Part shown: piece after piece, positions 27,037 through 37,102 of the stretch | Layout: every line of letters starts with the position of its first letter | Position numbering within the stretch: the first letter of the stretch is position 1 | NCBI RefSeq assembly: GCF_002285905.1 | Contig: NZ_CP016305.1 | Coordinates: forward strand, 186,001-250,000 | Length of the DNA stretch: 64,000 bases | Origin: Rickettsia sp. MEAM1 (Bemisia tabaci) | Lineage (GTDB): Bacteria; Pseudomonadota; Alphaproteobacteria; Rickettsiales; Rickettsiaceae | Direction: 5' to 3' | Made by a program: the position numbers and the translations under genes | Notes under the pieces: generated by a model | The model's input: the letters and a program-made list of their open reading frames with translations, nothing else | Databases searched by the model: none | Told to the model about the DNA's origin: nothing

Positions 27037-27996
27037 ATGAACCCTATAAACAATTACCAGAATATTGCTAAAAGAGTAATTTCTAGTGAAGCTAGTGCTT
27101 TAAAAAAGCTATCTGAATATATCCCTGAAGATTTCAACCGAATTGTAGAGTTTTTACTATCTTTTAAAGGAAGAGTAATTTTAACTGGTATAGGTAAAAG
27201 TGGTTATATTGCAAAGAAAATAGCCGCAAGCTTTTCTTCAACTGGTATGCCAGCTTTTTATATACATCCAGCGGAAGCAAGCCATGGGGATCTTGGAATG
27301 ATTACTAAAGATGATTTAGTAATCATTCTTTCTAATTCCGGTGAAACTAAGGAATTATTTAACATCATTAAATATTGCAAAGATTTTTCTGTAAAAATTG
27401 CCGCAATGACAATGAATAAAAATTCTACTTTAGCTGCAAATAGTGATTTCTTACTTATAGTGCCTGAATATTCAGAAGCTTCAATAATTGGAGCTCCTAC
27501 AGTTTCATCCTTAATAATGTTATCACTTGGCGATGCATTAATGACTGTCATACATGAAGTAAAAGGTTTTACTAAGGATGATTTCAAGTCATATCATCCA
27601 GGCGGTAGCATAGGGGCTAATTTAACAGAGATTAAACATTTAATGCGTAGCGGTGACCAAATACCTTTAGTGCATGAAGATACACCTTTTGCTGAAACTA
27701 TAATTGTTATGAATAAAAAACGCTTAGGTTGTACCTTAGTAATAGATAAAGCTAAGAATTTAGTAGGGGTTATAACAGATGGTGATTTACGTCGTCATAT
27801 TAACGATCAAATTCATTTAAAAACAGCCTCAGATATTATGACTAAAAATCCTGTATATATTTCATCTGAAATATTTGCAAAAGAAGTTTTAGATTTAATG
27901 AAAGCTAAAAATATTACTAATTTACCCATTGTTGACAATAATATCATTATAGGCATTACTCATATACATGATTTATTGCGAGCAGGAGTCAATTAG
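27037..27996 (+). CDS. kdsD: Arabinose-5-phosphate isomerase KdsD/KpsF
   Basis: The 319-residue protein has an SIS domain (VILTGIGKSGYIAKKIAASFSSTG, then HPAEASHGDLGMI and SNSGETKEL) and two CBS domains in the last 120 residues. It converts ribulose-5-P to arabinose-5-P for Kdo synthesis. I prefer the ATG at 27037, where homology starts; a GTG at 27007 would add ten residues with no better ribosome site. It heads a kdsD-lptC-lptA-lptB group, tying Kdo supply to LPS transport. Confidence 0.92.
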   Translation: MNPINNYQNIAKRVISSEASALKKLSEYIPEDFNRIVEFLLSFKGRVILTGIGKSGYIAKKIAASFSSTGMPAFYIHPAEASHGDLGMITKDDLVIILSNSGETKELFNIIKYCKDFSVKIAAMTMNKNSTLAANSDFLLIVPEYSEASIIGAPTVSSLIMLSLGDALMTVIHEVKGFTKDDFKSYHPGGSIGANLTEIKHLMRSGDQIPLVHEDTPFAETIIVMNKKRLGCTLVIDKAKNLVGVITDGDLRRHINDQIHLKTASDIMTKNPVYISSEIFAKEVLDLMKAKNITNLPIVDNNIIIGITHIHDLLRAGVN

Positions 27997-27999
27997 TAT

Positions 28000-28593
28000 A
28001 TGCCTTCCTCTTATAAACGACGGAAAAAATTTTGGAAATTTACTTATTTCCTAATTATACTTGGAATTTTATATGCAGGATATATATTAGTTAAAAGTAG
28101 CTACCCTACCGAAGAAAATAATACTAATATTGTAGAAAAAGCTCCAGAAAAAAACCTTGACTTAAAATATAATATTATATTAAAAGATTCAGTTTTTGAG
28201 GGGGTAGATAAAAATTTAAATAGCTATTTAGTTAAAGCTGAGCAAGCTATAAAAGATTCGGATAACAAGTATAAATTAGATATAATAAACGGCACATATA
28301 ACGTAAATCAAAACCAATCAGTTACTGTTTATGCAAAAGAAGGGTTTTTAAACGAAGAGTCGCATATATTAGATTTAAAAAATGATGTAAAATTTTATTT
28401 TGAAGATATGATATTTGACACTAATGATGCAAGAATCGATTTAATAAATAAAAGCATAATTAGCAACTCTCCTGCTACATTATTTCATAAAAACTCTACT
28501 ATTACTTCAGATAGTTTTAACACGCAAGACGACAATAATATTATAATTTTTAAAGGCAATGTCTACACAACTATTGATCTATCGGATTATTAA
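28000..28593 (+). CDS. lptC: LPS transport periplasmic protein LptC
   Basis: The 197-residue protein has one N-terminal membrane anchor (about 14-30) and a periplasmic beta-jellyroll domain seen as alternating strands from 45 to 195. LptC takes LPS from LptFGB and passes it to LptA. The start is 3 bp after the kdsD stop and the end overlaps lptA by 35 bp. Identification rests on layout and position, both strong. Confidence 0.87.
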   Translation: MPSSYKRRKKFWKFTYFLIILGILYAGYILVKSSYPTEENNTNIVEKAPEKNLDLKYNIILKDSVFEGVDKNLNSYLVKAEQAIKDSDNKYKLDIINGTYNVNQNQSVTVYAKEGFLNEESHILDLKNDVKFYFEDMIFDTNDARIDLINKSIISNSPATLFHKNSTITSDSFNTQDDNNIIIFKGNVYTTIDLSDY

Positions 28594-29014
28594 ACTTGTA
28601 ATATTCTTTACTATTAGTATCTCAACATATGCTAATGATAAAGATATTTCAAACTTACATATTACATCTGATACTTTAATCATTAACAGAGTTAAACAAA
28701 AAGCAGAATACCTTGGAAATGTCGTTGTTTATTTTGATAATGCGATACTTAGAACTGAAGAATTATATATTTTTTATAAAACTGTAGATAATAAACAAAC
28801 CATTGATTATATAGTTGTTCCAACTAAATTAAGTGTTGAGAAAAAAATTAATAATGAGTTGTTATTGGCAGATTCAGGGAAATATTTTTTAGATAATAGA
28901 CAACTTATTTTACTTGGTAATGTTGTATTAGAACGTAATAATAATATTTTAAAAACTAATAAACTTATTTATTATGTGGATATTATTAATAAAAATAGTA
29001 AGAAAATAAATTAA
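28559..29014 (+). CDS. lptA: LPS transport periplasmic protein LptA
   Basis: The 151-residue protein has a hydrophobic N-terminus (about 5-22) ending TYAND, which looks like a signal peptide, then [23 protein letters not shown] and repeated beta strands typical of the OstA/LptA domain. LptA forms the bridge from LptC to LptD. The ATG lies inside lptC with AAAGG just upstream, so translation is probably coupled. It is followed directly by lptB. Confidence 0.87.
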   Translation: MSTQLLIYRIIKLVIFFTISISTYANDKDISNLHITSDTLIINRVKQKAEYLGNVVVYFDNAILRTEELYIFYKTVDNKQTIDYIVVPTKLSVEKKINNELLLADSGKYFLDNRQLILLGNVVLERNNNILKTNKLIYYVDIINKNSKKIN

Positions 29015-29737
29015 ATGGACAGCTTACAAGTTAAAAATATATCAAAATCCTATAAAAAGAGAACCATATTAAGCGATATATCTCTTAATGTAAAACAAGG
29101 CGAAATAGTTGGGTTATTTGGTCCAAACGGAGCTGGTAAAACAACTTGTTTTAACATCATTATTGGCTTAATGAAAGCAGATTCCGGACAGTTATTATTA
29201 AATGATATTAATATAACTAATTTGCCGATTTATTTAAGAGCAAGGCTTGGTATTGGTTACCTTCTTCAAGAACCTTCAATTTTTCGAGGCTTATCGGTTG
29301 AAGATAATATTAAAGCTATAATTAAAATATCTAAAAATGATAAAGAAGTAATTGAGCAAAAAACTCATAATTTACTGGAAAAATTTTCTATAATACATTT
29401 AAAGGATCTATCGGCTGCTAGCTTATCAGGTGGTGAAAGACGCAGGCTTGAGATTGCAAGATCGCTTGCAATAGAGCCGAAATTTATCATGCTTGATGAA
29501 CCACTTGCTGGTATTGATCCGCTGGCTATTTCCGATATCAAAAATCTAATTACTTACTTGCGTGAATTCAATATCGGCATTCTAATTACTGATCATAACG
29601 TGCGTGATACTTTAGATATAGTTGACCGAGCATATGTTATTTTCGAGGGAAAAGTATTGTTAGAAGGAAGTAGCAAAGAAATAGCAAATAGCAAAAAAGT
29701 TAAAGAGGTTTATCTAGGCGAAAGCTTTAGCCTATAG
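29015..29737 (+). CDS. lptB: LPS export ABC transporter ATP-binding protein LptB
   Basis: The 240-residue ATPase has Walker A GPNGAGKTT, signature LSGGERRRLEIARSL, Walker B FIMLDEPLAGIDP and switch His in ITDHN. The LxEPSIFRGL and GGERRR sequences are typical of LptB. It powers LptFG. Its ATG directly follows the lptA stop (TAAATG), so the three lpt genes act as one operon with kdsD. Confidence 0.94.
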   Translation: MDSLQVKNISKSYKKRTILSDISLNVKQGEIVGLFGPNGAGKTTCFNIIIGLMKADSGQLLLNDINITNLPIYLRARLGIGYLLQEPSIFRGLSVEDNIKAIIKISKNDKEVIEQKTHNLLEKFSIIHLKDLSAASLSGGERRRLEIARSLAIEPKFIMLDEPLAGIDPLAISDIKNLITYLREFNIGILITDHNVRDTLDIVDRAYVIFEGKVLLEGSSKEIANSKKVKEVYLGESFSL

Positions 29738-29744
29738 TATACTC

Positions 29745-29860
29745 GATCAACTTCAAAAATTGGCTACGTCGTCCTATAAGTACTGTGGTACTCACGTATT
29801 AAGTAACTGCTTCCGTTCCTCGTCTTATGGACTCCTTGCTCTTTTTGAAGTTGATCTTCG
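29745..29860. repeat. Palindromic repeat, 'ggctacgtc' family
   Basis: gatcaacttcaaaaattggctacgtcg... pairs with ...ctttttgaagttgatcttcg. It is a near copy of the element at 42875 and related to that at 12160. It fills the gap between lptB and the mutase gene. Confidence 0.82.
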
Positions 29861-29883
29861 TATACCGAACTTTCATTTATTAG

Positions 29884-31269
29884 ATGGTTTTTATGAACAT
29901 TAACAAAGACATTTTTAGGGCTTATGACATAAGAGGTAATAGCCTTACCGATTTAACAGTAGAAGTAGCTTATAAGGTTGGTTTTTGCTTTGCAAAGATG
30001 ACTATAAAGGATGGCAATAATAAGATCTGCGTCGGTATGGACGGGCGGCTTAGCTCCCCTGCTCTTTACAAACTCCTAGAAATAGGATTGGTTAATGGAG
30101 GAGCTGAGGTTATAAATATTGGCGTTGTCCCAAGTCCAGTTCTATATTTTGCTGATAAAAAATTTACCCCAGCTGGTAGTATTATGGTTACCGGTTCACA
30201 TAACCCTCGTGATGATAACGGCTTTAAAATAATACAACATGGCAAATCTTTTTTTGGTTCTCAAATACAGGATTTATTAACAGAGATTTTAAATACTGAC
30301 TGGAGTAATAATCCTCCTGAAATTAATATTGTAAATAAGAGTAAAATCAATATTAGTGACAGTTATATAAAAAATATTCTAGAAAAAATAATAGTAAATT
30401 CCAACCTAAAAGTAGCTTGGGACCCTGGTAACGGAGCAACCGGAAATATTGTTGAAGAGTTAAAAAATCGTTTAAATAATGAAAACATTATCATCAATAG
30501 CAAGATTGATGGAAATTTTCCAAGTCATCACCCTGATCCTACTAAAGTCGATAATTTACAAGAATTAATTAAATTAGTTAAAGAACAAAATTGTGACCTT
30601 GGTATAGCTTTTGATGGCGATGGCGATAGAATAGGCATTGTAAGCTCAAGCGGTAAGATGTTATTTGGTGATCAAATTTTATGTATTTTTGCCGAGGATA
30701 TTTTAAAAGAAAACCCAAATGCTACTATAATACTTGATGTAAAAGCCAGTCAGCTCATAGCCGATAGAATCAAATCATATGGTGGGCAAGCTATAATATG
30801 GCGAACTGGTCATCCATTTATTAAAAGTAAAATGGCTGAGTCAAAGGCTTTACTAGCTGGTGAGATGAGCGGGCATATATTCTTTGCCGATAAATATTTC
30901 GGTTTTGACGATGCAATCTATGCGGGATTAAGATTTTTGGATTTACTCACTAGATCAAGCAAAACTTTAGACGAAATAATAGATGAGCTACCGAAAAGCT
31001 ATAGCACGCCGGAAGTTAAAATTTTTGTTTCTTCTGAATTAAAATTACAAATTATTGAAGAAATCAAAGAAAAATTACTAAAGGATAAAATAGAGTTTAA
31101 TGATATTGATGGAGTAAGAGTAAACACAGAAGATGGTTGGTGGTTATTGCGTAGTTCTAATACTGAATCTGCCATTATTGCAAGAGCTGAATCAAGTAAT
31201 GCTGAAAAATTAGAAGAGCTAAAAACGATGATTAATCAATTATTAAGCAAGTACGGACTTAATATTTAA
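29884..31269 (+). CDS. Phosphomannomutase/phosphoglucomutase (AlgC/ManB type)
   Basis: The 461-residue alpha-D-phosphohexomutase has the four family elements: FRAYDIRG, catalytic serine loop TGSHNPRDDNG near residue 102, metal loop DGDGDRIG near 243 and the phosphate-binding RSSNTE near the C-terminus. It interconverts hexose 6- and 1-phosphates, feeding sugar-nucleotide synthesis. It could supply glucose-1-P to RmlA at 47049. A start at MNINKD three codons in is also possible. It abuts miaA with no spacer. Confidence 0.9.
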   Translation: MVFMNINKDIFRAYDIRGNSLTDLTVEVAYKVGFCFAKMTIKDGNNKICVGMDGRLSSPALYKLLEIGLVNGGAEVINIGVVPSPVLYFADKKFTPAGSIMVTGSHNPRDDNGFKIIQHGKSFFGSQIQDLLTEILNTDWSNNPPEINIVNKSKINISDSYIKNILEKIIVNSNLKVAWDPGNGATGNIVEELKNRLNNENIIINSKIDGNFPSHHPDPTKVDNLQELIKLVKEQNCDLGIAFDGDGDRIGIVSSSGKMLFGDQILCIFAEDILKENPNATIILDVKASQLIADRIKSYGGQAIIWRTGHPFIKSKMAESKALLAGEMSGHIFFADKYFGFDDAIYAGLRFLDLLTRSSKTLDEIIDELPKSYSTPEVKIFVSSELKLQIIEEIKEKLLKDKIEFNDIDGVRVNTEDGWWLLRSSNTESAIIARAESSNAEKLEELKTMINQLLSKYGLNI

Positions 31270-32217
31270 GTGCAAAAAAAAGAAATAATCATCTTATGCG
31301 GTTCTACTGCTAGTGGAAAATCTTATCTAGGTCATGCACTTGCCAAAGCTTGCGACGGGGAAATAATAAATATTGACTCAATGCAAGTTTATAAAGAAAT
31401 TCCAATTATTACCGCCTCCCCTCCGAAAAGCTATAAAAGCGAAATTCCTTATCATTTATATAATTTCTTGCCTATTACTGAAGATTTTTCGGTAGTAAAA
31501 TATCTAAAACTTGCTGCCGAAAAAATAAATCAGGTAAATGCTAGTGGTAAGCTTCCTATATTAATAGGTGGTACGGGATTATATATTAACTCCTTAGTTT
31601 TTGGATATAATAATATTCCTGATATATCTGACGATTTAAGACAGCAAGTAAGAAAGCTGCATAACGAAATAGGCAATATAGAGCTACATAATAGGCTTAC
31701 AAAGCTTGATCCACTAGCTTCATCTAAAATTAATCAATCAGACACTCAAAGGCTAATTAGAGCTTATGAAGTAGTGCTGCAAACCGGCAAGTCTATTTTC
31801 TCTTTCCAAACTTTGCCAAAAGAACAAATCTTATCTGCATTTAATTTTAAAATTATCTTCTTAAATCCTGAGAGAAAATTTTTATATAAAATATGTGATG
31901 AACGTTTAGCTAATATATTTAAAGATGGTGCAATAGACGAAATTGCTTTAATCAAAAAACAATTCAATCCTGATTATCTAAATTTAAAAGCTGTAGGCAT
32001 AAAAGAAATTCTGGCTTATCTAGAAAACAAACTAACTTTGGGTGAAGCTTTAAACCTAGCTCAAACACGAACACGCAGATATGCTAAAAGACAAATCACT
32101 TGGTTTAAGCATCAGATAAAAGAAAAAATAACTTTAGACTATTCTAACGAAGAAGAGTTTTTACAAGTAGCTCGAAAACTTTCTATTCTTATTGACTTGC
32201 CAAATAGCAATAAATAA
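31270..32217 (+). CDS. miaA: tRNA dimethylallyltransferase
   Basis: The 315-residue enzyme has P-loop [19 protein letters not shown] and [13 protein letters not shown], all MiaA hallmarks, plus [14 protein letters not shown] near the C-terminus. It isopentenylates A37 of tRNAs reading U-starting codons, using dimethylallyl diphosphate. The start is GTG directly after the previous stop. The last 57 bp overlap the converging DUF1189 gene. Confidence 0.94.
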   Translation: MQKKEIIILCGSTASGKSYLGHALAKACDGEIINIDSMQVYKEIPIITASPPKSYKSEIPYHLYNFLPITEDFSVVKYLKLAAEKINQVNASGKLPILIGGTGLYINSLVFGYNNIPDISDDLRQQVRKLHNEIGNIELHNRLTKLDPLASSKINQSDTQRLIRAYEVVLQTGKSIFSFQTLPKEQILSAFNFKIIFLNPERKFLYKICDERLANIFKDGAIDEIALIKKQFNPDYLNLKAVGIKEILAYLENKLTLGEALNLAQTRTRRYAKRQITWFKHQIKEKITLDYSNEEEFLQVARKLSILIDLPNSNK

Positions 32218-33036
32218 TAGACCAGTAGTAAATATTTGAAGTATTTGTAATATTGTACCTAATACCAGTACAAAAGGAACAACCGGCTGCAATAATATCG
32301 GCACTCCGCTTGAAAACATCACTAATCTTGTAGCATCTTGTACTGAGACTTTATTAAATAATAATTTAAATGCGACACATACTAATAATATTATAATACT
32401 TCTTTCTAAAAAGAATGTTACAAACCAAAATAATATAATAGCTGGCATACCAAGATAAATAAATAAATTTGGTAAATGCATTAAATTATCAGCAAAATAT
32501 TTTTTTATTATTTCAGGAGTTAAAGTCATCTGACTTTGATCGAATAAACTTGAGTAATTAATGGTACGAGGGAAGCTTTTTTTAGTGCTATCTATTGCAA
32601 AATTTATTGTAAGTTTATCTGCCTCAATTACAAAAGGTATCTTGCTTTTTTCTCTAATTGAAACCTGATTTTTTGTATCAATAACAGCTACTTTATCATT
32701 ATTTTTATTATATAAATAAATAGGTTCTTCATCTTTTACAAGAATCCGTGAATTAGCATATTGCATTTCTGGTAATTGATTGATGATATATTCAATATTA
32801 TCTGTCGTTTTTGTCTGTTTTATTCCGTTAAAGCTGTCTTTCAAGGTTATTAGATAATTTAATATAAAGATACAATAAATTATTGCCAGAATGAAAGACA
32901 CAACAAATAAATACCTTATTCCATAACCATGATATTTTTGATATACGTCTTTATAGAACTCTATAGAGCTAATTGATAGACGTAACTGGCGGAGTAATGT
33001 ATTTAGTCCTCCTAATATATATGATAATAAATACAT
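32161..33036 (-). CDS. DUF1189-like membrane protein of unknown function
   Basis: The 291-residue protein has a helix at about 42-64, a soluble region of about 110 residues rich in beta strands, and four helices in the last 120 residues (about 190-282). The layout and [18 protein letters not shown] start fit the DUF1189 family, whose role is not known. It converges on miaA and overlaps it by 57 bp, which is unusual but both frames are otherwise sound. Confidence 0.72.
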   Translation of the reverse strand: MYLLSYILGGLNTLLRQLRLSISSIEFYKDVYQKYHGYGIRYLFVVSFILAIIYCIFILNYLITLKDSFNGIKQTKTTDNIEYIINQLPEMQYANSRILVKDEEPIYLYNKNNDKVAVIDTKNQVSIREKSKIPFVIEADKLTINFAIDSTKKSFPRTINYSSLFDQSQMTLTPEIIKKYFADNLMHLPNLFIYLGMPAIILFWFVTFFLERSIIILLVCVAFKLLFNKVSVQDATRLVMFSSGVPILLQPVVPFVLVLGTILQILQIFTTGLLFIAIWQVNKNRKFSSYL

Positions 33037-33197
33037 TATTTTATTAAACTTTTATACATAAACAGCAGTAATATAGCGTATAATTATAGAAAATTGCAAA
33101 TTTTTAGTGCATTAAAGGCTAATTTATATATAAGTTTATTGATAAAAAATTATTTATTTACTAATATTTATATTTCGATAAACAACATTAATTTTAT

Positions 33198-34580
33198 ATG
33201 CTACTTCCTGAAATAACTTTAACTTTAACAGCACTTTTAAGCCAATTCTTTGCCGTAATACTGCAAGGTAAAAATAGAATTGTTGCTAACATAACTATTT
33301 TACTCACCATATTAACAATTTTCGTTATTTTAAAATATTCTTACTCTGAAAGTGTATTATACCTAGATTATGTAATGTTTACTACTAATGCAAATATTGC
33401 TAATTATAAGGCTATCATATTGATATTTACTATAATATCTATGATAATTTACCGAGATTATTCGGTGCGTAGCGGTGAACCACTAAAATTTGAATTTATA
33501 ACTTTGATATTATTATCTACAGTTGGGATTTTTGTGGCAATTTCAGCACAGAATTTTTTATTACTTTTTTGTGCCATGGAACTTACTGCTTTAACTTCTT
33601 ATATACTCGCTGGTTTTAAATTAAGTGAGATTAAATCATCAGAGGGGGCATTAAAATATTTTATATTAGGCAGTTTAGTTAGTTGCTTATCATTATTTGG
33701 TATTTCTTTTATATATGGATTTGGCGGAAGCTTACAATTTTCAGATATATTTTATAAGCTAAATGATAGCTCTTCGGTAAATTTAGGTTTAGTAATTGGT
33801 GTAGTGCTATTTTTAAGCAGTATTTTCTTTAAGCTTTCAAGTGCCCCCTTGCATTTTTGGGTACCAGATGTATATGAGGGTTCACCTATCGCTTCAGTTA
33901 CATATTTTACAGCGGCTTCAAAAATTGGAGCTGTTGCCATTTTATTAAATATCGAAAATTTAATTATCAAAAACTATCACCCTATTAGCTATAATCTAAT
34001 AAAAATAATTGCTTTATTATCTATGATATTTGGTGTTCTTGGTGCTATTCGTCAAACTTCCTTAAAAAGATTAATGGCATATAGTACCATTCTAAATATC
34101 GGTTATGTATTAATAGGCGTATTACTGCGTACTGAAGACGGAAATAAAGCTGCTATGCTCTATATGTTGATATATGCAGCAGCAAGTATAGGGTTCTTTA
34201 CTTGCCTAATTATGTTACTAGGAAAACAAACAGATAAAGCTAATTTTGAAAGCATACAAGGAATTGCAGAAAACCATAAAGCTATAGCTGCTGCGATTTG
34301 TATAATTATGTTTTCTATGATAGGTATCCCGCCGCTTGCTGGCTTTCTTGGAAAATACTACCTCTTTTACCAAGCAATTACTCAAGAAGAGTTTCTGCTT
34401 GCTTATTTTGGTATCTTTACTAGCGTCATTGCGGCTTTTTACTATCTTAAAATAATTAAAACGATGTATTTTGCTGAAAAACCTAATCCAACAAAAATAC
34501 CTACTTCTTACGGGCTATTATTAATTAACTTTGTAGTAATAGAATTTTTACTTTTCGGATCTTTCATTATTTCGTCTTAG
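33198..34580 (+). CDS. nuoN: NADH-quinone oxidoreductase subunit N
   Basis: The 460-residue protein has about fourteen hydrophobic helices and the NuoN/antiporter-type motifs ELTALTSYILAGFK, SSAPLHFWVPDVYEGSP and KRLMAYSTILNIGY. It is one of three proton-pumping antiporter-like subunits of complex I. The other nuo genes are not next to it, though scattered nuo genes are common in Rickettsia. It is 6 bp ahead of birA. Confidence 0.94.
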   Translation: MLLPEITLTLTALLSQFFAVILQGKNRIVANITILLTILTIFVILKYSYSESVLYLDYVMFTTNANIANYKAIILIFTIISMIIYRDYSVRSGEPLKFEFITLILLSTVGIFVAISAQNFLLLFCAMELTALTSYILAGFKLSEIKSSEGALKYFILGSLVSCLSLFGISFIYGFGGSLQFSDIFYKLNDSSSVNLGLVIGVVLFLSSIFFKLSSAPLHFWVPDVYEGSPIASVTYFTAASKIGAVAILLNIENLIIKNYHPISYNLIKIIALLSMIFGVLGAIRQTSLKRLMAYSTILNIGYVLIGVLLRTEDGNKAAMLYMLIYAAASIGFFTCLIMLLGKQTDKANFESIQGIAENHKAIAAAICIIMFSMIGIPPLAGFLGKYYLFYQAITQEEFLLAYFGIFTSVIAAFYYLKIIKTMYFAEKPNPTKIPTSYGLLLINFVVIEFLLFGSFIISS

Positions 34581-34586
34581 GTTTAA

Positions 34587-35417
34587 ATGAATTTAGGTAG
34601 ATATAAGCTATTTGTTTTTGATGAATTAGATAGCACAAACCTTGAAGCCATTAGAATAGCTAAAAATAATAAACCTGATAGAGATTATATCATACTTGCT
34701 AAATCTCAAACCAAAGGACGTGGCAGAAGCGGTAAAAACTGGCAATCTACTTCCGGAAATTTACACGCTAGTTTACTAATTAAGCCTAATAAAGAGCTTG
34801 AATTACTACCACAATTGTCTTTCGTTACAGCCCTTGCGGTTTATGATAGTGTAAACGCCCTATGTCATTCCAGCAACGGCGGGAATCCAGTAAAAAATCA
34901 AAGCCACTCTGATAAAGATTTATATAATAACTCTTCTAATATATTTCTGGATTCCCGCAAAAGCGGGAATGACATAATACATCTCAAATGGCCAAATGAT
35001 GTTTTAATAGGGGGTAAAAAAATATCTGGTATACTTCTTGAATCGGTTAAAGTAGAAGATGCTTATTATCTTATTATAGGTGTTGGTATTAATATTACTT
35101 ATCACCCAATAAATATCGACCAGCCCACTACTAGCTTAGTAGCTGAAGAACTTCCCGTTATCACCCCTAAAGCTTTACTTGAAATATTAATAGAAAATTT
35201 TGAAAAATATTATCAAATTTGGGAAAAAAATGGCTTTTCATTTATTAGAGAAACATGGCTGAAACATGCTTATAAGTTACATGAAAATATTAGTGTTAAA
35301 TATCAAAATGACATTGTTACAGGTACTTTTCAAGGTATCGATTCCATAGGTAGAATAATATTGCAACTACCTTCCAAAAAAATACTCTCTTTTTCTACCG
35401 CTGAACTTTCCTTTTAG
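34587..35417 (+). CDS. birA: Biotin--[acetyl-CoA carboxylase] ligase with an in-frame palindromic insert
   Basis: The 276 residues contain the ligase motifs DSTNLEA, KGRGRSGKNWQS and HLKWPNDVLIGGKKISGILLE. There is no N-terminal DNA-binding domain, so it is a ligase without repressor function. Residues about 92-130 come from a palindromic repeat inserted between the SVN helix and HLKWPNDV; without it the protein would be a normal 235-240 residues. The frame is kept. The insert falls on the lead-in to a key active-site strand, so tolerance is notable. Confidence 0.9.
   Translation: MNLGRYKLFVFDELDSTNLEAIRIAKNNKPDRDYIILAKSQTKGRGRSGKNWQSTSGNLHASLLIKPNKELELLPQLSFVTALAVYDSVNALCHSSNGGNPVKNQSHSDKDLYNNSSNIFLDSRKSGNDIIHLKWPNDVLIGGKKISGILLESVKVEDAYYLIIGVGINITYHPINIDQPTTSLVAEELPVITPKALLEILIENFEKYYQIWEKNGFSFIRETWLKHAYKLHENISVKYQNDIVTGTFQGIDSIGRIILQLPSKKILSFSTAELSF
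34863..34975. repeat. Palindromic element inserted inside birA
   Basis: tgtcattccagcaacggcgggaatcc... pairs with ...ggattcccgcaaaagcgggaatgacat. It is the same family as 24268-24388 but with a different middle. It adds about 38 Ser/Asn-rich residues to the enzyme. Confidence 0.87.
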
Positions 35418-35796
35418 CAAAAATATTACTAAATTTAAATTGTAAATTTAATTATTGTTAATTATTTTTCCGTCATTGCGAGAATGCATTGTCTGCGTGG
35501 ATCGAAAAGCACTTTCGATGTCATGCCGTGGCTTGACCACGGCATCCAAAAAATAATAAAAAATACTAATTTTATCAGTATTTGGATCCCGCTACAAGCT
35601 TGCGGGATGACAGAGGAAAAATTGATCTACACAAGCAAGCCTCATGCGGGAATGACATTGCGAGCGTTTTCTGATCCATGTAACAATGCCTCCTCGCAAT
35701 GACAATAAAAGCTTAAGCCCTTAAATTAAAAAGTAATAACATATGCCTAAAAATAATAATTCTCAAACAAACCCTAACCCTATTTCATAAATATTT
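35418..35796. repeat. Gene-free gap filled with several palindromic repeats
   Basis: From about 35472 it contains a gtcattgcgag half, the linker gcgtggatcgaaaagcac, a palindrome gccgtggcttgaccacggc...gatcccgc..gcgggatgacag (about 35519-35612), and a final ctcgcaatgac half near 35702. No coding or RNA gene is evident. The 72-codon frame at 35484 is repeat sequence. Confidence 0.82.
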
Positions 35797-36270
35797 ATGA
35801 ATAAGGCTAATGAGCAATTTAGTAAAATAAAAAAACTGAACTTTAGCCCAACTCCTAGTATTAATGATATTAAAAAACTAAAAGCCATGTCAGAGTATGC
35901 AGAAAAATATTTTAAATATGCTTTATTCACAGGTTGTGATAATGCAGCTTATGAGTTAATTCAATTATATGATTTTATATTTACAAAATACCCTGACTCT
36001 CAGAATAATGATTTGCAAAAAAAAATATTCCGCAATGATTTAGTTTTATTAGGTCCGAAATTTGAAATTGCCGAATGTCAGCAAATGAATTTAATATTTA
36101 ACCCACCTACGACAAACGAAAGCGAGATAAATATTTTCTACGATGCTATTTGCAGAACACGAGAATATTTTAGTAATAAAAAATTAGTTGATAATCCTGA
36201 AACAAACGATGAAATTATTAATTATTACCTCAAATCTTTTAAAGCAATATCAGAGAAACAGTATTTTAAT

Positions 36271-36831
36271 GTCCCCCTTCGGGGATCAAAAATCCCTCGC
36301 CTTTAGGCGAAGGGAAGATATAATGAAATTGCTTTAGCAATGAATTTATATCAAGAAATATGAGAAGTTATAGAAAGAATAGTCATAGTCAGTATGATTT
36401 AAAAGTGCATCTTATATGGATACCAAAATATAGGAAGAGAATATTGATAGGCAAAGTATCGGAAAGGACTAGAGATTTACTGAGGCAGATTTGTATGGAA
36501 CATGAAGTACATATAATTTCAGGGAAAATATCATGTGATCACGTACATATGTTTATCTCATATAAGCCGCAAATATCTCTTAGCAAGTTAGTACAGTATT
36601 TAAAAGGCATTAGCTCAAGAATTTTATTGCAAGAATTTACTCATTTACGAAAACAATTTTGGGGCAATCATTTGTGGGCTAGGGGCTATATGGCAGTCAG
36701 TTCAGGTAATATAACTGATGAAATGATACAGCACTATATTGATGAACAGGAAGGTGAACCTGTGAATGATGATCGATTTCTAATCGATTCCACTTTATAA
36801 CCCCTCAGCTTATAGCTGAGGGTTGTTTAGT
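36271..36831 (+). mobile_element. IS200/IS605-type element, copy 1 (561 bp)
   Basis: The left end gtcccccttcggggatc and the right end with hairpin CCCTCAGC-ttat-AGCTGAGGG match the reversed copy at 41527-42087, giving the same 561-bp length. There are no terminal inverted repeats or target duplication, as expected for the family. Both copies lie just 3' of TTAAT on the transposase strand. Confidence 0.9.
36360..36800 (+). CDS. tnpA: IS200/IS605-family HUH transposase TnpA, copy 1
   Basis: The 146-residue Y1 transposase has the HUH pair His61-Val-His63 in CDHVHMFISY and the nucleophile Tyr126 in IQHYIDEQ. It cuts and joins single-stranded ends at subterminal hairpins. No tnpB is attached. The gene appears intact. 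Confidence 0.95.
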   Translation: MRSYRKNSHSQYDLKVHLIWIPKYRKRILIGKVSERTRDLLRQICMEHEVHIISGKISCDHVHMFISYKPQISLSKLVQYLKGISSRILLQEFTHLRKQFWGNHLWARGYMAVSSGNITDEMIQHYIDEQEGEPVNDDRFLIDSTL

Positions 36832-37102
36832 TCAATAAAAGAAATTACAGGTACAGTTTTAAATTGTGCTGATAAAAAAACTTTAGATTTTATAATTAAT
36901 GATCGTAAACCAAAGATAAAGCCGACTATTACTTTTTATAAAAATAATAAATTACATGAGATCTATTGCGATGCGGAAAAAGATATATCAATAACGATAG
37001 TTTATGACACACAAAACAACAACGAGGAAGTTAATCTTAGCAGCTATCCAAACCTTTTAGAAATTATCAATCATTTCTTTAGTATATAAAATCGTATTCA
37101 AT

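Larger units (their letters stand above)
35797..37089 (+). pseudogene. Sel1/TPR-like repeat protein split by an IS200-type element
   Basis: The 5' part (35797-36270, 158 codons) and the 3' part (36832-37089) are one gene. Removing 36271-36831 joins KQYFN to SIKEITGTVLN in frame, giving about 243 residues. The 5' part holds YFKYALFTGCDNAAYELIQLYDF, a GxxxAxxxLxxxY helix-pair motif shared with the next three genes. The split product reads into the element (VPLRGSKIPRL, stop). It has no signal peptide and function is unknown. This is the first member of a local paralogous cluster. Confidence 0.75.

Noticed and set aside
35484..35702. 72-codon frame after birA
   Set aside because: Made of repeats; no ribosome site or homology.
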